Below are positions 8,746 through 18,219 of a DNA stretch of 53,523 bases, in pieces. Within the stretch, counting starts at the first letter, position 1. Every line of letters begins with the position of its first letter. The stretch is from NCBI GenBank assembly GCA_003213455.1, contig QCMX01000003.1, positions 1 to 53,523 on the forward strand, written 5' to 3'. The notes below the pieces were generated by a model, which was not told where the DNA came from, did not search any database, and saw only the letters and a list, made by a program, of their open reading frames with translations. Source of the DNA: SAR86 cluster bacterium AG-422-P06. Its GTDB lineage: Bacteria; Pseudomonadota; Gammaproteobacteria; Magnimaribacterales; TMED112. The position numbers and the translations under genes were made by a program.

Positions 8746-9399
8746 ATGCATAATAATTGGCAAAGTTTTATAGATTGCGAAATAAAAAAACCTTATTTTG
8801 CTGACATAAAAAAACGTTTAATTTCCGATAATAAGCAAGGCAAGATTATCTTGCCTAATCCTAAAGATTATTTCAGAGCCTTTAACCTTTGCGAGCTAGA
8901 GAATCTTAAAGTTGTGATAATAGGACAAGACCCATACCATACTCCTGGTGTTGCCAATGGCCTTGCCTTTTCAGTAAGAAAACAACAAAAAATTCCACCA
9001 TCTTTACAGAATATATTTAAGGAATTGAAAACTGATTTGGGTATTGATAACACACATGGTGATTTAACAAATTGGGCAAAACAGGGCGTTCTTCTAATGA
9101 ATACATCATTATCTGTTTGTTCGGGCTTAGCAGCATCTCACTCAAATATTGGCTGGGAGGAATTTACAAACAAAGCAATTAATCTTTTACAGAATAAAAA
9201 AAATATTGTTTTTCTACTTTGGGGTAATTTTGCAAGGAAAAAGAAGGACTTAATAGGGCACGAAAACTACATTTTAGAAGCATCTCACCCTTCGCCTTTA
9301 TCTGCACATAATGGTTTTTTTGGTTGCAAGCATTTCTCAAAGACAAATGAAAGGCTTATTGATCTTGGTTTAGCTCCCATTGACTGGAAGTTGGAATAA
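8746..9399 (+). CDS. ung: Uracil-DNA glycosylase, family 1
   Basis: Removes uracil from DNA in base-excision repair. Family 1 motifs are intact: the catalytic water-activating GQDPYH (around residue 62), LLLMNTSLSV, and the C-terminal HPSPLSAH that inserts into the DNA minor groove. The ORF track starts at 8722, but ATG 8746 (MHNNWQSF) aligns with the usual family N terminus and removes a hydrophobic stub; the protein is then 217 aa. The gene runs tail-to-tail into ygfZ with a 44-bp overlap. The pair of DnaA boxes lies 30-52 bp upstream of the start. Confidence 0.93.
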   Translation: MHNNWQSFIDCEIKKPYFADIKKRLISDNKQGKIILPNPKDYFRAFNLCELENLKVVIIGQDPYHTPGVANGLAFSVRKQQKIPPSLQNIFKELKTDLGIDNTHGDLTNWAKQGVLLMNTSLSVCSGLAASHSNIGWEEFTNKAINLLQNKKNIVFLLWGNFARKKKDLIGHENYILEASHPSPLSAHNGFFGCKHFSKTNERLIDLGLAPIDWKLE

Positions 9400-10084
9400 T
9401 TATCTTGCCGTCATGGTAATAATCATTTTCTTCCACAAAGAATTGGCTTAAATTAATTTCTTCTGACCCAAGCTCAAAAATTTTTTTCCCTATTTTTTTC
9501 CCTGACGAGTCTGAAATAAATTCTAGCGCACTGTCGAATACCACTGCTTTCTTTACCTTTTTGCCTAGGTAAGTTAATCGAGCAATTATTTCTTGTCCTC
9601 TGTAACAGCCTTTGTCATAAGAAATATAATCTTCAAATTTATAACCTATCTCATTAACACGAAATTTATTTGATGATTGCTCATCAATGTCAAAACAGAA
9701 ATTTTTCATAGTTTCTATATCCCAATCTAAGCTTGTTAATTGAAAATGGTTTTTGCCAAGACATTTTTTGAAAACATTATTGTCTTGCACGCCATATATA
9801 TTCTGCTTTTCTTCTGAGATTTCACAATCAAAAAATTTTGCAAATTTTTGCAATTCATCTATCAAGAATTTAGATACATTTTTTTTAACAATAATCCTGA
9901 AGAAGTTCTCTTTAAGAATTACAGCATTTGTGATCACATAACCTTTCTCATCGCAGAAAAGGCCATCAAAATAATCTTTATTCTGAGCAAGATCACAAGA
10001 TACCTGACCCTGAAGAAGCTTTTCTGAATCAACTCCTTTGATTAATATCGAAGTATAATTTGGTAAGGAAAAACTTAATGCCAT
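9356..10084 (-). CDS. ygfZ: YgfZ/GcvT-like folate-binding protein
   Basis: YgfZ is a tetrahydrofolate-binding protein that helps repair or assemble certain iron-sulfur enzymes such as MiaB. The diagnostic motif K-G-C-Y-x-G-Q-E is present as DKGCYRGQEIIARL, and the N-terminal GVDSEKLLQGQVSCDL matches the family start. The track ORF begins at 10168, but ATG 10084 gives the standard N terminus (242 aa). That start codon overlaps the sdhE start codon on the opposite strand. The ygfZ/sdhE divergent arrangement is the same as in E. coli, which supports both calls. The C-terminal region is short relative to the E. coli protein (326 aa). Confidence 0.87.
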   Translation of the reverse strand: MALSFSLPNYTSILIKGVDSEKLLQGQVSCDLAQNKDYFDGLFCDEKGYVITNAVILKENFFRIIVKKNVSKFLIDELQKFAKFFDCEISEEKQNIYGVQDNNVFKKCLGKNHFQLTSLDWDIETMKNFCFDIDEQSSNKFRVNEIGYKFEDYISYDKGCYRGQEIIARLTYLGKKVKKAVVFDSALEFISDSSGKKIGKKIFELGSEEINLSQFFVEENDYYHDGKIIIPTSSQWELNQDQ

Positions 10085-10319
10085 GGATGATAATCTTTTA
10101 CTTAAAAAGTTAAATTTTAAATCAAGAAGAGGGATGAAGGAAACTACATTTGTAGTAAAAAAACTCATTGTTGATTTTGAGGATATGGATAATATGCAAA
10201 AAGAAGAGTTACATGAGTTGCTTGAACTAAATGATCAAGAGCTTTTCGATCTTGTTTTTAAAAATAAAAAACTATTCTCTGAAAAATTTCCTAAGTTAAA
10301 AAATTTGCTAATAAAATGA
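10083..10319 (+). CDS. sdhE: FAD assembly factor SdhE (YgfY/CptB family)
   Basis: Promotes covalent attachment of FAD to the succinate dehydrogenase flavoprotein subunit. The 78-aa protein has the family signature RRGMKE (residues 15-20) and the acidic LLELNDQELFDLVF segment. The next residues after RRGMKE are TT, where enteric SdhE has LD. The distance from the ATG to RRGM equals that of E. coli SdhE, and no other start codon precedes the motif, so ATG 10083 is secure. That ATG shares the palindrome CATG with the divergent ygfZ start, meaning each gene's upstream control region lies inside the other. Confidence 0.85.
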   Translation: MDDNLLLKKLNFKSRRGMKETTFVVKKLIVDFEDMDNMQKEELHELLELNDQELFDLVFKNKKLFSEKFPKLKNLLIK

Positions 10320-10351
10320 ACTTAATTAAAAATTCATTATCAAAGGTGTAA

Positions 10352-10891
10352 ATGAAAAAGAATAGTATCCCACAACTTGTGGAACTCTCACAGAAAGGCG
10401 ACTCGAATGCATTCGAGTTGCTTTTCACTACTTTCAAAACTCGTCTTCATCATTCTTTGTTCAAAGTTTTGAGAAATTATCATGAGACAGAGGATGTTGT
10501 TCAACAAGCATTCATGAGGGCATGGGAAAAGATTGGAACTTTTAAAGGTAATTCTAATTTCTATACTTGGTTATATAGAATCGGTTTTAACCTAGCAATT
10601 ACAAAAATAAATTCCTCTAGAGAGAGTCAAATTGATGAGGGATTTGAAAGTACACTTGCGGCACCAAATAATGTTGTTGAATCTATTGAGAATGCTGAGC
10701 TATTTAAATCTGTAAAAGGCTTGTTGAATGAGCTACCTGAAGAGCAAAGAACAGCCTATATATTGTGCGAAGTAGATTCAAAGAATTATGAGGAAATAGC
10801 AAATATAACAGGTGTGCCAGTTGGAACAGTAAGATCAAGAATTTTTAGAGCGAGACAATTTTTAATGGAGAATTTAAAAGAAAGATTATGA
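10352..10891 (+). CDS. rpoE: ECF sigma factor RpoE/AlgU
   Basis: Directs RNA polymerase to envelope-stress promoters. The 179-aa protein has sigma region 2 (about residues 20-85, with YHETEDVVQQAFMRAWEKI) and sigma region 4 (about 125-172, with LNELPEEQRTAYILCE and the helix-turn-helix YEEIANITGVPVGTVRSRIF), and no region 3, as expected for an ECF sigma. AGGTG precedes the ATG. It overlaps the anti-sigma gene by 4 bp (ATGA) and is followed by a DegP-type protease, the classical algU-mucA-...-mucD order. Likely autoregulated, but I could not identify a convincing sigma-E promoter upstream. Confidence 0.93.
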   Translation: MKKNSIPQLVELSQKGDSNAFELLFTTFKTRLHHSLFKVLRNYHETEDVVQQAFMRAWEKIGTFKGNSNFYTWLYRIGFNLAITKINSSRESQIDEGFESTLAAPNNVVESIENAELFKSVKGLLNELPEEQRTAYILCEVDSKNYEEIANITGVPVGTVRSRIFRARQFLMENLKERL

Positions 10892-11622
10892 GTAATATTT
10901 CAGACTATGATTTTAGCAGGATATCTGCATTCGTTGACGGAGAGTTAAGCACAGAAGAAGTTGATTGTCTTATTAAAGATATGACTGCTAAACCTGAGCT
11001 TAAAGAAGTGTATTTTAATATTATTGAAATAAGTGAGGCGTCAAAAGATTTGAAGCCAATTGGCTTTAAACAGCAATTAGCAAATATGTCCTTGCAAAGT
11101 TTATTTTCTGCTTTCAATCAAAGGCTTGTCATGCCTCTAACGATATTTTCAGTAGGCGCCTTATTAAGCTATTCGGTTCTTAATAATGCAATAAATAATA
11201 ATGATGCAAACAAGGCTAGTCTTTTGCTGCAACAATCAATAGCATCAGTGGAAGCTAAACAAATTCTAGAAAACATTAAATCAGACGAAATTTTGCAGTT
11301 TGCTTCCAGGCATTATGCTCCAAATGTGAATAAAAATATTATGCCTGTCGCATATCAACCACAATGGTTGCCAAGAGGTTTTAATACTGACGATAGACTG
11401 AATAATAGGTTTATTAATAGAGCTAATAAAAAAGAGTTTTCAATCTTTATTGATAGCCCAAATACACTTAATCTTCCTGATGGGGTGTATAAAAAAGAAA
11501 ATTTTATTTTGATTAAGAAAACCCTTATTCACTCTGATAAGCCACATACTATTGCGATATTTGGCGATATAGACATTGAATCAGGAAAAAGAATCCTTAA
11601 TTCTATAAGACCTATTAATTAA
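10888..11622 (+). CDS. rseA: Anti-sigma factor, apparent RseA/MucA-RseB/MucB fusion
   Basis: Inner-membrane anti-sigma factor for the preceding RpoE. Residues about 5-55 are the cytoplasmic anti-sigma domain (FSRISAFVDGELSTEEVD). Residues about 81-99 form one transmembrane helix (VMPLTIFSVGALLSYSVL). The periplasmic part ends in a segment, about 158-243, that reads like the small C-terminal domain of RseB/MucB: PQWLPRGF, EFSIFIDSP, GVYKKENF and TIAIFGDIDIESGKRILNSI follow the family pattern of WxPxGF, a SVFVE-type strand, GxxRxG and VTVVGELPxxTxKRIA. The large LolA-like RseB domain is absent, and there is no separate rseB or rseC/mucC gene before the protease. The anti-sigma call is firm; the fusion is inferred from pattern and needs a profile search. 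Confidence 0.8.
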   Translation: MSNISDYDFSRISAFVDGELSTEEVDCLIKDMTAKPELKEVYFNIIEISEASKDLKPIGFKQQLANMSLQSLFSAFNQRLVMPLTIFSVGALLSYSVLNNAINNNDANKASLLLQQSIASVEAKQILENIKSDEILQFASRHYAPNVNKNIMPVAYQPQWLPRGFNTDDRLNNRFINRANKKEFSIFIDSPNTLNLPDGVYKKENFILIKKTLIHSDKPHTIAIFGDIDIESGKRILNSIRPIN

Positions 11623-11629
11623 ATTATTA

Positions 11630-13000
11630 ATGAAAAAGTTTTTAGCAATAATTCTTGTATTTTTGTTTAGTCTTGATGCTCATGAATTTGATTTTTCTGA
11701 GCTGGTAAAAGACCAATCTGAATCAGTTGTGAACATACAATCAATTCGGAAAATTAAATATAACAGAAGATCTTTAGGAGGCTTCCCAGAGGAGCTTTTC
11801 AGGGAATTTGGCATACCTATGCCAGAGATGAATGACCCAAGAGGCCAAGAAAGAGAATCAATAAGTACAGGGTCAGGTTTTGTAATAGATAAAGATGGAT
11901 ATGTAATAACCAATTACCATGTCGTCCAAGGAGCCGATGAAGTTCTGGTTAAGTTTTTAGACAGAAGAGAATTTAAAGCTGTGATCGTAGGAATGGATGA
12001 ATTAAGCGACTTGGCACTATTAAAAATTGAATCTGATGATTTTGATCCAGTGGAGATTGGCAATTCTGATGAAGTTGAGCAAGGGGATGGGGTCATAGCA
12101 ATTGGTTCACCATATAATTATGATTTTTCAGTTACATTTGGAATAATTAGCGCTACCGGTAGAGGCATAACTTCTGGGCAAGGCATAGGGGACTATGTGC
12201 CATACCTTCAAACAGACGCAGCAGTTAATAGAGGAAATTCTGGAGGACCATTATTTAACACTGAGGGTGAAGTTATAGGCATCAATTCTCAGATCTTTTC
12301 TAGATCAGGAGGAAATGAAGGTTTAGCTTTTGCAATACCGATAAATATTGCTCTTGAGGTTGTTGAACAGCTCAAAGAAAATGGAAAATTTTCTAGAGGT
12401 TATCTAGGAGTTCAGGGCGGAGAAGTTTCGAGTGATTTGGCAGAAGCTCTTGGAATGGAAAAACCAATTGGCGCCTTGGTTCGTGCTGTTGTTAAAGATG
12501 GAGCAGCTGAAAAAGGCGGAATTAAACCAGGTGATGTAATTGTCAAAGTAGGTCAAAAAGATGTTATTTATTTTAAGGACTTGCAACACTCTGTAGGCAT
12601 GACAAAGCCAAAGACTAATTTAAAAATTAAATTATTTAGAGATGGTGAGTACACAAATTTGTATGTGAAAGTAGGTGAACTTCCAACACAAGATAGACCA
12701 GAACCTGTTAATAATGTGCCAGATGAACCAAATTTTCCTCTTGGCTTAGAATTAGAGAATTTAGACAATGAAGAAATTGTTGGAGTAAGAGTAGTCCAAG
12801 TAACAAGAGACTCTCCTGCTATGGGGCAAATTATTAAAGGAGATATTATTAACAAAATTAAATCTGGCAATACAACTTACGATATTGCAAAAGTTGCAGA
12901 TTTTAAAAATGCACTTGATTCATTTGCTGTAGGTGACAAAATAGCGGTATTTGGAACCAGAGAGGGTTCCAACTTTTTTGTTGCAGTAACAGTTGAATAA
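11630..13000 (+). CDS. mucD: Periplasmic serine protease DegP/MucD (HtrA family)
   Basis: Degrades misfolded envelope proteins. The 456-aa protein begins with a signal peptide ([17 protein letters not shown]). The trypsin-like domain carries His97 (TNYHVV), Asp127 (SDLALL) and Ser204 (GNSGGP). Two PDZ domains follow, about 255-345 (RGYLGVQGG...[20 protein letters not shown]) and about 365-455 ([18 protein letters not shown]). Two PDZ domains plus a cleavable signal favour DegP/DegQ/MucD over the membrane-anchored, single-PDZ DegS. Position directly after rpoE-rseA suggests it is both part of the regulon and a candidate regulator of the anti-sigma factor. Its stop overlaps the TTG start of lepA. 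Confidence 0.93.
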   Translation: MKKFLAIILVFLFSLDAHEFDFSELVKDQSESVVNIQSIRKIKYNRRSLGGFPEELFREFGIPMPEMNDPRGQERESISTGSGFVIDKDGYVITNYHVVQGADEVLVKFLDRREFKAVIVGMDELSDLALLKIESDDFDPVEIGNSDEVEQGDGVIAIGSPYNYDFSVTFGIISATGRGITSGQGIGDYVPYLQTDAAVNRGNSGGPLFNTEGEVIGINSQIFSRSGGNEGLAFAIPINIALEVVEQLKENGKFSRGYLGVQGGEVSSDLAEALGMEKPIGALVRAVVKDGAAEKGGIKPGDVIVKVGQKDVIYFKDLQHSVGMTKPKTNLKIKLFRDGEYTNLYVKVGELPTQDRPEPVNNVPDEPNFPLGLELENLDNEEIVGVRVVQVTRDSPAMGQIIKGDIINKIKSGNTTYDIAKVADFKNALDSFAVGDKIAVFGTREGSNFFVAVTVE

Positions 13001-14780
13001 GATTAGAAATTTCTCAATTATCGCTCATATTGATCATGGGAAGTCCACGCTATCTGACAGAATAATAGAGTTCTGTGGAGGTCTAAGCAAAAGAGAAATG
13101 AAATCTCAGGTTCTAGATACTTTAGAACTAGAACGAGAGAGAGGAATCACTATTAAAGCTCAATCTGTGGCATTGAAGTATGTTGATGATGAGGAATATC
13201 AATTTAATCTTATAGACACTCCAGGTCATGTAGACTTTTCTTATGAGGTTTCAAGGTCTCTAGCTGCTTGTGAAGGTGCGCTACTTGTTGTAGATGGGTC
13301 ACAAGGAGTGGAAGCACAAACATTATCAACTTGTTATAAAGCAATAGATCTTGGTTTAGAAGTAATACCTGTAATTAATAAGATAGATCTTCCACAAGCT
13401 GAACCAGAAAGGGTTAAAAATGAAATTGAGGAGATTATTGGTATAGATGCATCAGAAGCATTATTTGTAAGTGCAAAAGATGGAACAAATCTAAATGAAT
13501 TATTAAGGCAGATATCGCAAAAAGTGCCCCCTCCACAAAAAAGCACTGAAGAGAACTTGCAAGCACTCATTATTGATTCTTGGTACGATAATTTTTTGGG
13601 AGTAATTTCATTAATTAGAATATTTAGTGGCTCCTTGAAGAAAGGCGAAAAATTTATTGTTAAGTCAACTGGTCAAACATATACCGCAGACACCATTGGA
13701 AAATTCACTCCGAAAAAAGTTCCTTGCAACGAATTAATGGAAGGTGAAGTTGGTTATTTGGTTGCAAGTGTTAAAGATCTTAAGTCTGTTCCGGTCGGAG
13801 ATACCTTAATATCTGCAAAACACCCAGATACAAAAGAACTTGATGGTTTTGAAGAAGTGAAACCTCAGGTTTTTGCTTCTTTTTTTCCAATTGATTCAAA
13901 TGATTACCAAGCATTTAGAGAGGCATTGCAAAAACTTAATTTAAATGATGCCTCACTTACTTTTGAACCAGAGAATTCTGAAATTTTAGGTAGTGGTTTT
14001 AGGTGCGGTTTTCTGGGAACATTGCACTTAGAGGTTGTAAAAGAGAGACTCGAAAGAGAGTATGATTTAGATCTGATAACTACAGCACCAAGCGTTGCTT
14101 ACGAAATACTCAGAACAAACGGAGAAGAATCTACAATTAGTTCCCCAGCTGAACTGCCAACAGTTAATGAAATTCAGGAAATTAGAGAACCAATAATCAG
14201 ATCAACTATTCTTTGCCCAAATAAATATGTTGGCGATGTAATTGAATTGGCTATGTCTAAAAGAGGGGTGCAGAAAGATTTACAGTATTTGGGTGGACAG
14301 GTTTCAATTATTTTCGAAATGCCATTGTCTGAAATAGTCATGGACTTCTTTGATATTCTTAAATCTAAAAGTCAGGGCTATGCTTCTGTTGATTTTGTAT
14401 TTGATAGGTTTCAAACTGCCAAGCTCGTGAAAGTAGATGTTGCCATTAATGGTCTAGTTGTAGATTCTCTATCGTCAATAATGCATAGATCCCAAGCTGA
14501 AAGAAAAGGAAGAGAGATAGCTAAGAGGCTACGAGAAGTAATTCCAAGACAAATGTTTGAGATACCCATTCAAATCATGTTAGGTAGTAAAATCATAGCT
14601 AGAGAGAGCGTTAAAGCATTTAGAAAGAATGTTACTGCTAAACTTTATGGTGGTGATGTCACAAGAAAGAAAAAACTTCTGGAAAAACAAAAAGCAGGAA
14701 AAAAGAAGATGAAACAAATAGGCAAGGTAGCACTTCCACAAGAAGCTTTCTTAAGCTTCTTATCAACTGATAAAAAATGA
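12993..14780 (+). CDS. lepA: Elongation factor 4 (LepA GTPase)
   Basis: Ribosome-associated GTPase of the EF-G family, implicated in initiation, back-translocation and 30S assembly. The 595-aa length is standard. G1 AHIDHGKST (residues 11-19), G3 DTPGHVD and G4 NKID are intact, followed by domain II, LepA-specific [13 protein letters not shown] and the C-terminal LepA domain with [15 protein letters not shown]. The start is TTG, 8 bp inside mucD; the translated N terminus ([14 protein letters not shown]) aligns residue-for-residue with the usual LepA start, so the rare codon is credible. The next gene, lepB, overlaps by 4 bp. Confidence 0.95.
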   Translation: MNKIRNFSIIAHIDHGKSTLSDRIIEFCGGLSKREMKSQVLDTLELERERGITIKAQSVALKYVDDEEYQFNLIDTPGHVDFSYEVSRSLAACEGALLVVDGSQGVEAQTLSTCYKAIDLGLEVIPVINKIDLPQAEPERVKNEIEEIIGIDASEALFVSAKDGTNLNELLRQISQKVPPPQKSTEENLQALIIDSWYDNFLGVISLIRIFSGSLKKGEKFIVKSTGQTYTADTIGKFTPKKVPCNELMEGEVGYLVASVKDLKSVPVGDTLISAKHPDTKELDGFEEVKPQVFASFFPIDSNDYQAFREALQKLNLNDASLTFEPENSEILGSGFRCGFLGTLHLEVVKERLEREYDLDLITTAPSVAYEILRTNGEESTISSPAELPTVNEIQEIREPIIRSTILCPNKYVGDVIELAMSKRGVQKDLQYLGGQVSIIFEMPLSEIVMDFFDILKSKSQGYASVDFVFDRFQTAKLVKVDVAINGLVVDSLSSIMHRSQAERKGREIAKRLREVIPRQMFEIPIQIMLGSKIIARESVKAFRKNVTAKLYGGDVTRKKKLLEKQKAGKKKMKQIGKVALPQEAFLSFLSTDKK

Positions 14781-15679
14781 GTACATTTTTTTCTCTTATT
14801 CAGCCTATTTCAAATATCCCTGTATTTGTATTTCTAAATATAGCTATTTGTTTAATAGCAATTCATTGGTATTGGATGAAGGCTACAAACAACTTTAACG
14901 AAAATATACATAGATGGGCACAAAGAGCAGGCTTATTAATATCAATTTTAATTATTGGAATATTATTTGTGAAGCAATGGAATATAGGAGATTTATTGGC
15001 TTTTTATTCAGTTTTTTCATTAATATTACTCATCATTTCTTTAATAAATGGCCACAAAGAAATAATCAAAGAAAGTAGAGGGTGGTTTATCAATATTTTT
15101 TTAGTATTTTTCATAAGAGGTTATGTTTATGAGCCTTGGCAGATACCATCAGAGTCAATGAGACCAAATTTAGAAGTGGGTGATTTTGTTCTAGTAAATA
15201 GAAATGCTTATGGTTTAGAGATACCTTTTACAGGTCGTGATAAATTGTTTTCAACTGGGCCAGAGCTTGGTGAAATAGTTGTTTTTTTCCCACCTCATAA
15301 ACCCACAGTGCCTTTCGTTAAGCGAGTAATTGCAAAAGGGGGAGATGTCGTTACGTATGTAAACAAAAAATATTACGTAAATGGAGTTGTCTTATCCCAA
15401 GAAAATTACATAGAAGACGATTCTGCAAAGCTTCTAACTGAATCAAATGCAGGCAAAGAATATACAATCAGACACATGGACAGAAGAGGCCAGAGTGGCA
15501 GCTGGACAATACCAGAGGGCATGTATTTCGTGAGCGGAGACAACAGGGATAACTCTAATGACAGTAGAGCATGGGGCTATATTAGTGAAGATGTTATTTG
15601 GGGAAAAGCAGAATATATATGGATGTCCTGGAAACCTGGTGAATGGCCATCTACAGACAGGGTTGGAAAAATAAATTGA
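14777..15679 (+). CDS. lepB: Signal peptidase I
   Basis: Cleaves signal peptides at the periplasmic face of the inner membrane. The 300-aa protein has hydrophobic N-terminal segments (about 15-33, 51-65, 72-91 and 103-114) before the catalytic domain. The nucleophile is Ser127 in PSESM and the general base is Lys182 in [24 protein letters not shown] is the conserved box E. It starts within the lepA stop (ATGA) and ends in the era start (TTGA). RNase III (rnc), which usually follows lepB, is missing here. Confidence 0.95.
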   Translation: MSTFFSLIQPISNIPVFVFLNIAICLIAIHWYWMKATNNFNENIHRWAQRAGLLISILIIGILFVKQWNIGDLLAFYSVFSLILLIISLINGHKEIIKESRGWFINIFLVFFIRGYVYEPWQIPSESMRPNLEVGDFVLVNRNAYGLEIPFTGRDKLFSTGPELGEIVVFFPPHKPTVPFVKRVIAKGGDVVTYVNKKYYVNGVVLSQENYIEDDSAKLLTESNAGKEYTIRHMDRRGQSGSWTIPEGMYFVSGDNRDNSNDSRAWGYISEDVIWGKAEYIWMSWKPGEWPSTDRVGKIN

Positions 15680-16557
15680 TAAAGTGTGGCTATACAACAA
15701 TTATTGGTAAAACTAATGTTGGTAAATCAACATTTTTAAACAAATTTCTTGATAAGAAAGTGTCAATTACTGCTGATAAATCACAGACAACAAGATCAAA
15801 TATTTATGCCATCAAAACTCTAGAAAAAACACAAATAATTTTTATTGATACACCAGGTATTCATAAAAAAAGTGAAAAAACTTTAAATAAAGTTCTTCGA
15901 AAAAAGCCATCAGAAGTTATTCATGATGTTGATGTAGTAATTTTCATGGTTTCTGGAACAAAATTTGATGATGTTGACAAAGAAACACTAGATTTGGTTT
16001 ATCAGTCCAATGCTAAGAAAATACTAGTCATTAATAAAATTGATCTAGTTAAAAATAAAAAGAATCTTTTTGCTTTTGTTGAAGAAACTTTCAAGAAAGA
16101 TGATTTTTTTGCGATTGTTCCTATTTCAGCCAAAAATAATATCGGCATTGACCTTGTAGAGGAGGAATTGGAGAAAGCTTTGCCAGAGAATGAGTTTTTT
16201 TATCCTGAGGAAATAAGTTTTCAAAGCAAAAATTTTGAAATTAGCGAAATAGTAAGAGAGAAAGTAATTCGCCTATTAGGAGATGAGCTGCCATATGAGA
16301 CAGCAGTAGTTATAGAGCATTTAGACGATAAAAAAGATGCTTTTGAAATAAGCGCCAATATTTATGTTTCAAAGCAAAGTCAAAAAAGCATAGTGATTGG
16401 AAAGAATGGAGAAAAAATTAAATCTATAGGTATTGCAGCAAGAGCAGACCTTGAGAAAAAATTTGGAAAAAAAATTATCTTAAAACTCTGGTGCAAGGTA
16501 CAAAAGAACTGGGTAAATAACCCTATAAGCCTAGAGAGTTTTGGTATCAAGAGCTAA
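15676..16557 (+). CDS. era: GTPase Era (16S rRNA/30S assembly)
   Basis: Binds the 3' end of 16S rRNA during 30S maturation. It has the P loop GKTNVGKST, DTPGIHK (G3), NKIDLV (G4) and a C-terminal KH domain with VIGKNGEKIKSIG. The ORF track starts at ATG 15643 deep inside lepB; the TTG at 15676, overlapping the lepB TGA stop as TTGA, gives [12 protein letters not shown], the normal Era N terminus, at 293 aa. The choice between the two starts is not certain. Followed by recO with a 1-bp overlap (TAATG), as in enteric rnc-era-recO. Confidence 0.93.
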   Translation: MIKCGYTTIIGKTNVGKSTFLNKFLDKKVSITADKSQTTRSNIYAIKTLEKTQIIFIDTPGIHKKSEKTLNKVLRKKPSEVIHDVDVVIFMVSGTKFDDVDKETLDLVYQSNAKKILVINKIDLVKNKKNLFAFVEETFKKDDFFAIVPISAKNNIGIDLVEEELEKALPENEFFYPEEISFQSKNFEISEIVREKVIRLLGDELPYETAVVIEHLDDKKDAFEISANIYVSKQSQKSIVIGKNGEKIKSIGIAARADLEKKFGKKIILKLWCKVQKNWVNNPISLESFGIKS

Positions 16558-17234
16558 TGGACTCAAATTATCAAAAAGCATTTGTAATCCATTCAAGGCC
16601 CTATAAAGAAACTAGTTTAATCGTTACTTTTCTTAGCGAAAAAAACGGAAAAATAAATGCAGTAGCTAAGGGAGCTAAAAGGAAGAATTCTAAGCTCTCC
16701 GGTAATCTTGAGCCTTTTCAATGTTTAAACATTGATTTTAGAGGAAGATCAGATCTAAAGACATTATATTTAGCCGAGCCATGTGAGGTATTCAAAGACT
16801 TCATGGGGAGTGAAAACCTTTATTCCGCCTTTTATATTAACGAACTTATCAATTACTTAATAACACAATCAGAGGAGTCAGCAGAGCTATTTGATATCTA
16901 TAAAAACTGTGTCGCTAAACTAAAGGATGAAAGATCTATTGAAAATGTATTGAGAAATTTTGAATTAGATTTGCTGGGAGTATTAGGGTATGAAATAAAT
17001 TTTTCTACAGAATACGGCACAAATAATGACATAGATTTTGAGCAAAAATATAAATATTCTCCCCAATCTGGTTTTTCAAAGAGCACTAATGGTTTTGATG
17101 GTAAAATACTAAATGAAATTTCAAACAGAAGTTTTTCAAAAGATGCTTTAGCAGCATCAAAAGAAATAAACAGAAAAACAATAGAGTATTATTTTGAAGA
17201 ACTTAATATAAAGAGCAGAGTATTTTTTAAATGA
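16557..17234 (+). CDS. recO: DNA repair protein RecO
   Basis: Loads RecA onto SSB-coated gaps with RecR. The 225-aa protein has the N-terminal OB fold beginning YQKAFVIHSRPYKETSLIVTFLSEKNGKI and the KGAKRKNSK segment typical of the family, then a helical domain with no zinc cysteines, as in the E. coli protein. Sequence conservation beyond the N terminus is low, but the era-recO-acpS context makes the call secure. Confidence 0.88.
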   Translation: MDSNYQKAFVIHSRPYKETSLIVTFLSEKNGKINAVAKGAKRKNSKLSGNLEPFQCLNIDFRGRSDLKTLYLAEPCEVFKDFMGSENLYSAFYINELINYLITQSEESAELFDIYKNCVAKLKDERSIENVLRNFELDLLGVLGYEINFSTEYGTNNDIDFEQKYKYSPQSGFSKSTNGFDGKILNEISNRSFSKDALAASKEINRKTIEYYFEELNIKSRVFFK

Positions 17235-17587
17235 TTTTAGGCATAGGCACTGATCTAGTTCAAAAAGATAGAGTAAAAGCTATCTACAAAAAATATGACA
17301 AAAGATTTATAGATAAAGTGCTTTCAGACTTTGAAAAAAAAGAATTTCTTAAACTAAAGGAAAGTGCAAAAGTTAGCTTTTTATGTTCATCCTTTGCTGC
17401 AAAAGAGGCTCTTGTTAAAGCTTTAGGAACAGGCTTTAGAGGGATTTATCCACCAGATATCTCTATCAAAAAAGATGAATTAGGAAAGCCATCAATAACA
17501 AGCAGCAAGCTAGAAACAATCAAAAACCACCTATCAATAACTAATACTGATAGTTATACTTTGTCTTTTGTAGTTATAGAAAAATGA
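17231..17587 (+). CDS. acpS: Holo-[acyl-carrier-protein] synthase
   Basis: Transfers 4'-phosphopantetheine from CoA to Ser37 of the AcpP encoded 5.5 kb downstream. The 118-aa protein shows the Mg-binding Asp in GIGTDLV (residue 8) and the catalytic Glu in AAKEALVKALG. It overlaps recO (ATGA) and adk (ATGA). pdxJ, which often lies between recO and acpS, is absent here. Confidence 0.93.
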   Translation: MILGIGTDLVQKDRVKAIYKKYDKRFIDKVLSDFEKKEFLKLKESAKVSFLCSSFAAKEALVKALGTGFRGIYPPDISIKKDELGKPSITSSKLETIKNHLSITNTDSYTLSFVVIEK

Positions 17588-18219
17588 ATTTAATTCTTTT
17601 AGGAATGCCGGGGGCTGGAAAAGGCACACAAGCTGAAATAATCCAAAAAGATTTTGATATTGCTAACATCTCTACAGGTGCAATGATGAGAGAAGTCAGT
17701 AGGTCAGAAGGAGAGCTTGCCGAAAAAGTTCAAACCTATTTATCATCTGGAACTTTAGTACCAAATGACATAATAGTTGAAATGCTTGTTCAGAGAATAG
17801 GCCAAGATGACTGCAGAAAAGGTTTCTTGTTAGATGGTTTTCCTAGAAATCTTGATCAGGGCAAAGCTCTTGATTCAGCTAATGTGTCAATAGACCTAGT
17901 TTTATACCTGAGCATCTCAGAAGATGAGATTATTAATCGCATGTCAGGAAGAAGAGTACACCTCTCATCTGGCAGATCTTATCATGTGATTCACAATCCT
18001 CCACAAAAAGAAGGTTTTGATGATATTACAGGAGAAGCACTTATCCAAAGAGAGGATGATGCACCAGAGGTTATTAAAAAGAGACTAGATGTTTATTTTA
18101 GTGAAACAGAACCACTTCTGGATTTCTACAGAAATAAGAATTTAAAATTTATTGAAATAGATGCTTCAAAGTCACTAGATGAAGTAACAGAATCCATTCG
18201 TCAAAGTATTTCAAATTGA
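17584..18219 (+). CDS. adk: Adenylate kinase
   Basis: Interconverts ATP + AMP and 2 ADP. The 211-aa protein has the P loop GMPGAGKGTQ (residues 7-16), the AMP-site LLDGFPRN and a long LID domain (GRRVHLSSGRSYHV...) without zinc cysteines, the gammaproteobacterial form. It overlaps acpS by 4 bp; its TGA stop overlaps the TTG start of tsaB. Confidence 0.95.
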   Translation: MNLILLGMPGAGKGTQAEIIQKDFDIANISTGAMMREVSRSEGELAEKVQTYLSSGTLVPNDIIVEMLVQRIGQDDCRKGFLLDGFPRNLDQGKALDSANVSIDLVLYLSISEDEIINRMSGRRVHLSSGRSYHVIHNPPQKEGFDDITGEALIQREDDAPEVIKKRLDVYFSETEPLLDFYRNKNLKFIEIDASKSLDEVTESIRQSISN

